A DNA stretch of 64,000 bases from Mycobacterium sp. ACS1612 (GTDB lineage Bacteria > Actinomycetota > Actinomycetes > Mycobacteriales > Mycobacteriaceae). Location of the stretch: positions 124,001 to 188,000 of the forward strand of contig NZ_LZHZ01000027.1 in assembly GCF_001667505.1 (NCBI RefSeq). Direction: 5' to 3'. Below are positions 62,917-64,000 of the stretch, piece by piece; positions within the stretch are counted from its first letter, which is position 1; every line of letters starts with the position of its first letter. Made by a program: the position numbers and the translations under genes. The notes beneath the pieces were generated by a model. It had not been told where the DNA came from. It saw nothing but the letters and a program-made list of their open reading frames with translations, and made no database searches.

Positions 62917-64000
62917 ATGCCCGACCTCGACGCGCTGGTCGACGCCACACCGGCGACGCGTGATCGCGTCGTCGACTTCCTGCGGGCGGCGAGCATCTGT
63001 GTCGTTGTCGTCTGGCATTGGTCGTTGTCGATCACCCACTGGGACGGCGACTACTCGCTCGTCATGCCCAACCCGATCGGCTACGTGCCCGGCAAGTGGG
63101 CGTTGACGTGGGTGCTGCAGGTGATGCCCGTGTTCTTCTTCGTCGGCGGTTACGCCAACCTCGCGGGCTGGGAGGCGGTCAGGCGCGACGGGGCGGGCGC
63201 CGCCAGGTTCCTCGGGGCGCGGATGCGGCGGCTGCTGACACCGCTTCTGCCGTTCCTCGCGATCTGGTTGGCCTTCGACCTCATCCTGCAGGCCACCGGT
63301 CGGCGCAGCGTGCTCGAGTGGGGCATCGTGGTGTTCGTACCGCTGTGGTTCATCGGCGTTTACGCCGGGGTGGTTGCCGCGGTTCCGGTCACCGCCCGTC
63401 TTCATCGGGCCTGGGGCTGGGGGGTTTTGGCGGTCCTGGCCGCCGCCATCCTCAGCGCTGACGCGCTGCGGCTCGGGCTGGGGTGGGGCGAGCCGGTGCT
63501 AGGGCTGGCCGGTTCGGCGTGCGTGTGGTTGTTCTGCCACCAACTCGGCTACTTCTGGCGGGACGGCACGCTTCCCGCGGGCGGCCGGACGATGGCCGCA
63601 ATCGTCGCGGCGGCCGGGTTCATGGGACTGGTCCTGCTGACCACCTTCGGTCCCTACTCGCGCTCGATGGTCGCCGTGCAGGGCGAGGACACCAGCAACA
63701 TGTTCCCGACCACCGCGCCCATCGCGGCGCTCGCCACCTTCCAACTCGGCCTGGTGATGCTCGCCCGGCCGCGGCTCAACGCCTGGCTGCAGAGGCGCGG
63801 TCCGTGGCGGGCGGTGGTGGCCGCAAACGGCGTGACGTTGCCCGTGTTCACTTGGCACATGACGGCGCTCGTGGCGTTCCTATGGCTTTACGAGCAGGCC
63901 GGTTTCACCTTGTCCAGCGAGCCAACCGCGGCCTGGTGGCTCACCCGCCCTGTGTGGATAATCGGTCCCGGCGTGCTACTCGCCGGCATCCTGGCGGCGC
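62917..64000 (+). CDS. acyltransferase-3 family membrane protein, 3' end cut by the window
   Basis: Open from ATG 62917 to the last base without a stop, 361 codons. Membrane O-acyltransferase: TRDRVVDFLRAASICVVVVWH with the conserved His in helix 1, WVLQVMPVFFFVGG, FLGARMRRLLTPLLP, and FTWHMTALV near the end of the window. The start is 4 bp after the ldh stop, so the two may share a transcript. Paralog of the gene at 50878. Acyl acceptor unknown. Confidence 0.87.
   Translation, partial: MPDLDALVDATPATRDRVVDFLRAASICVVVVWHWSLSITHWDGDYSLVMPNPIGYVPGKWALTWVLQVMPVFFFVGGYANLAGWEAVRRDGAGAARFLGARMRRLLTPLLPFLAIWLAFDLILQATGRRSVLEWGIVVFVPLWFIGVYAGVVAAVPVTARLHRAWGWGVLAVLAAAILSADALRLGLGWGEPVLGLAGSACVWLFCHQLGYFWRDGTLPAGGRTMAAIVAAAGFMGLVLLTTFGPYSRSMVAVQGEDTSNMFPTTAPIAALATFQLGLVMLARPRLNAWLQRRGPWRAVVAANGVTLPVFTWHMTALVAFLWLYEQAGFTLSSEPTAAWWLTRPVWIIGPGVLLAGILAA

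Overview
The window is high-GC actinobacterial DNA and almost certainly comes from a mycobacterium, most likely an environmental rapid grower (Mycolicibacterium type). The support is family content: an MmpS/MmpL pair, two antigen-85-fold proteins, two cutinases, DUF732, DUF5078 and DUF7159-type proteins, mycofactocin-type dehydrogenases, and frequent GTG/TTG starts with 1-4 bp stop/start overlaps. No rRNA, tRNA, CRISPR array, transposase or phage gene was seen.

Layout. (1) 1-4.5 kb: ordinary chromosomal genes: a GDSL hydrolase cut by the window edge, a DUF732 protein, hypotheticals, a frameshifted SRPBCC gene and an antigen-85-like protein. (2) 4.6-37.4 kb: a dense catabolic island of 31 genes. 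It holds three Rieske oxygenases and a Rieske ferredoxin, two P450s, an NDMA-type alcohol dehydrogenase, an aldehyde dehydrogenase, two SDRs, a KstD-like flavoenzyme, three CoA ligases, two CaiB/BaiF CoA transferases (one a tandem fusion), two acyl-CoA dehydrogenases, two unusual crotonases, a two-subunit MaoC hydratase, two SnoaL-like proteins, three PF04909-type amidohydrolases, a lipocalin-like AttH protein, an orphan lipoyl domain and a FadR-type regulator. (3) 37.4-43.3 kb: a DUF6457 protein, a TetR regulator with its own palindrome, mmpS-mmpL, two small secreted proteins and a methyltransferase. (4) 43.3-57 kb: cell-envelope and secreted proteins (DUF7159, cutinases, an Ag85-like esterase, an acyltransferase, a lytic transglycosylase lipoprotein), an arylsulfotransferase pseudogene and a second frameshifted small gene. 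(5) 57-64 kb: gpsA, a zinc metallopeptidase lipoprotein, an SLC13-type permease, an L-lactate dehydrogenase and an acyltransferase running off the end.

How the island works (inference from families): oxygenases hydroxylate a hydrophobic, probably alicyclic or polycyclic (steroid- or terpenoid-like) substrate. Alcohol and aldehyde dehydrogenases oxidise it to an acid. Ligases or CoA transferases make the thioester. Acyl-CoA dehydrogenases, MaoC/crotonase hydratases, SDRs and the KstD-like enzyme carry out beta-oxidation-like and ring reactions, and the amidohydrolases probably do hydrolytic, decarboxylating or C-C cleaving steps. I cannot name the substrate. The most striking feature is that all eight divergent intergenic regions of the island carry a related AT-rich motif. 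Two of these regions share a 35-bp block identical at 33 positions. One motif copy lies upstream of the FadR-type regulator at 16276, which is therefore the prime candidate for a regulon-wide controller.
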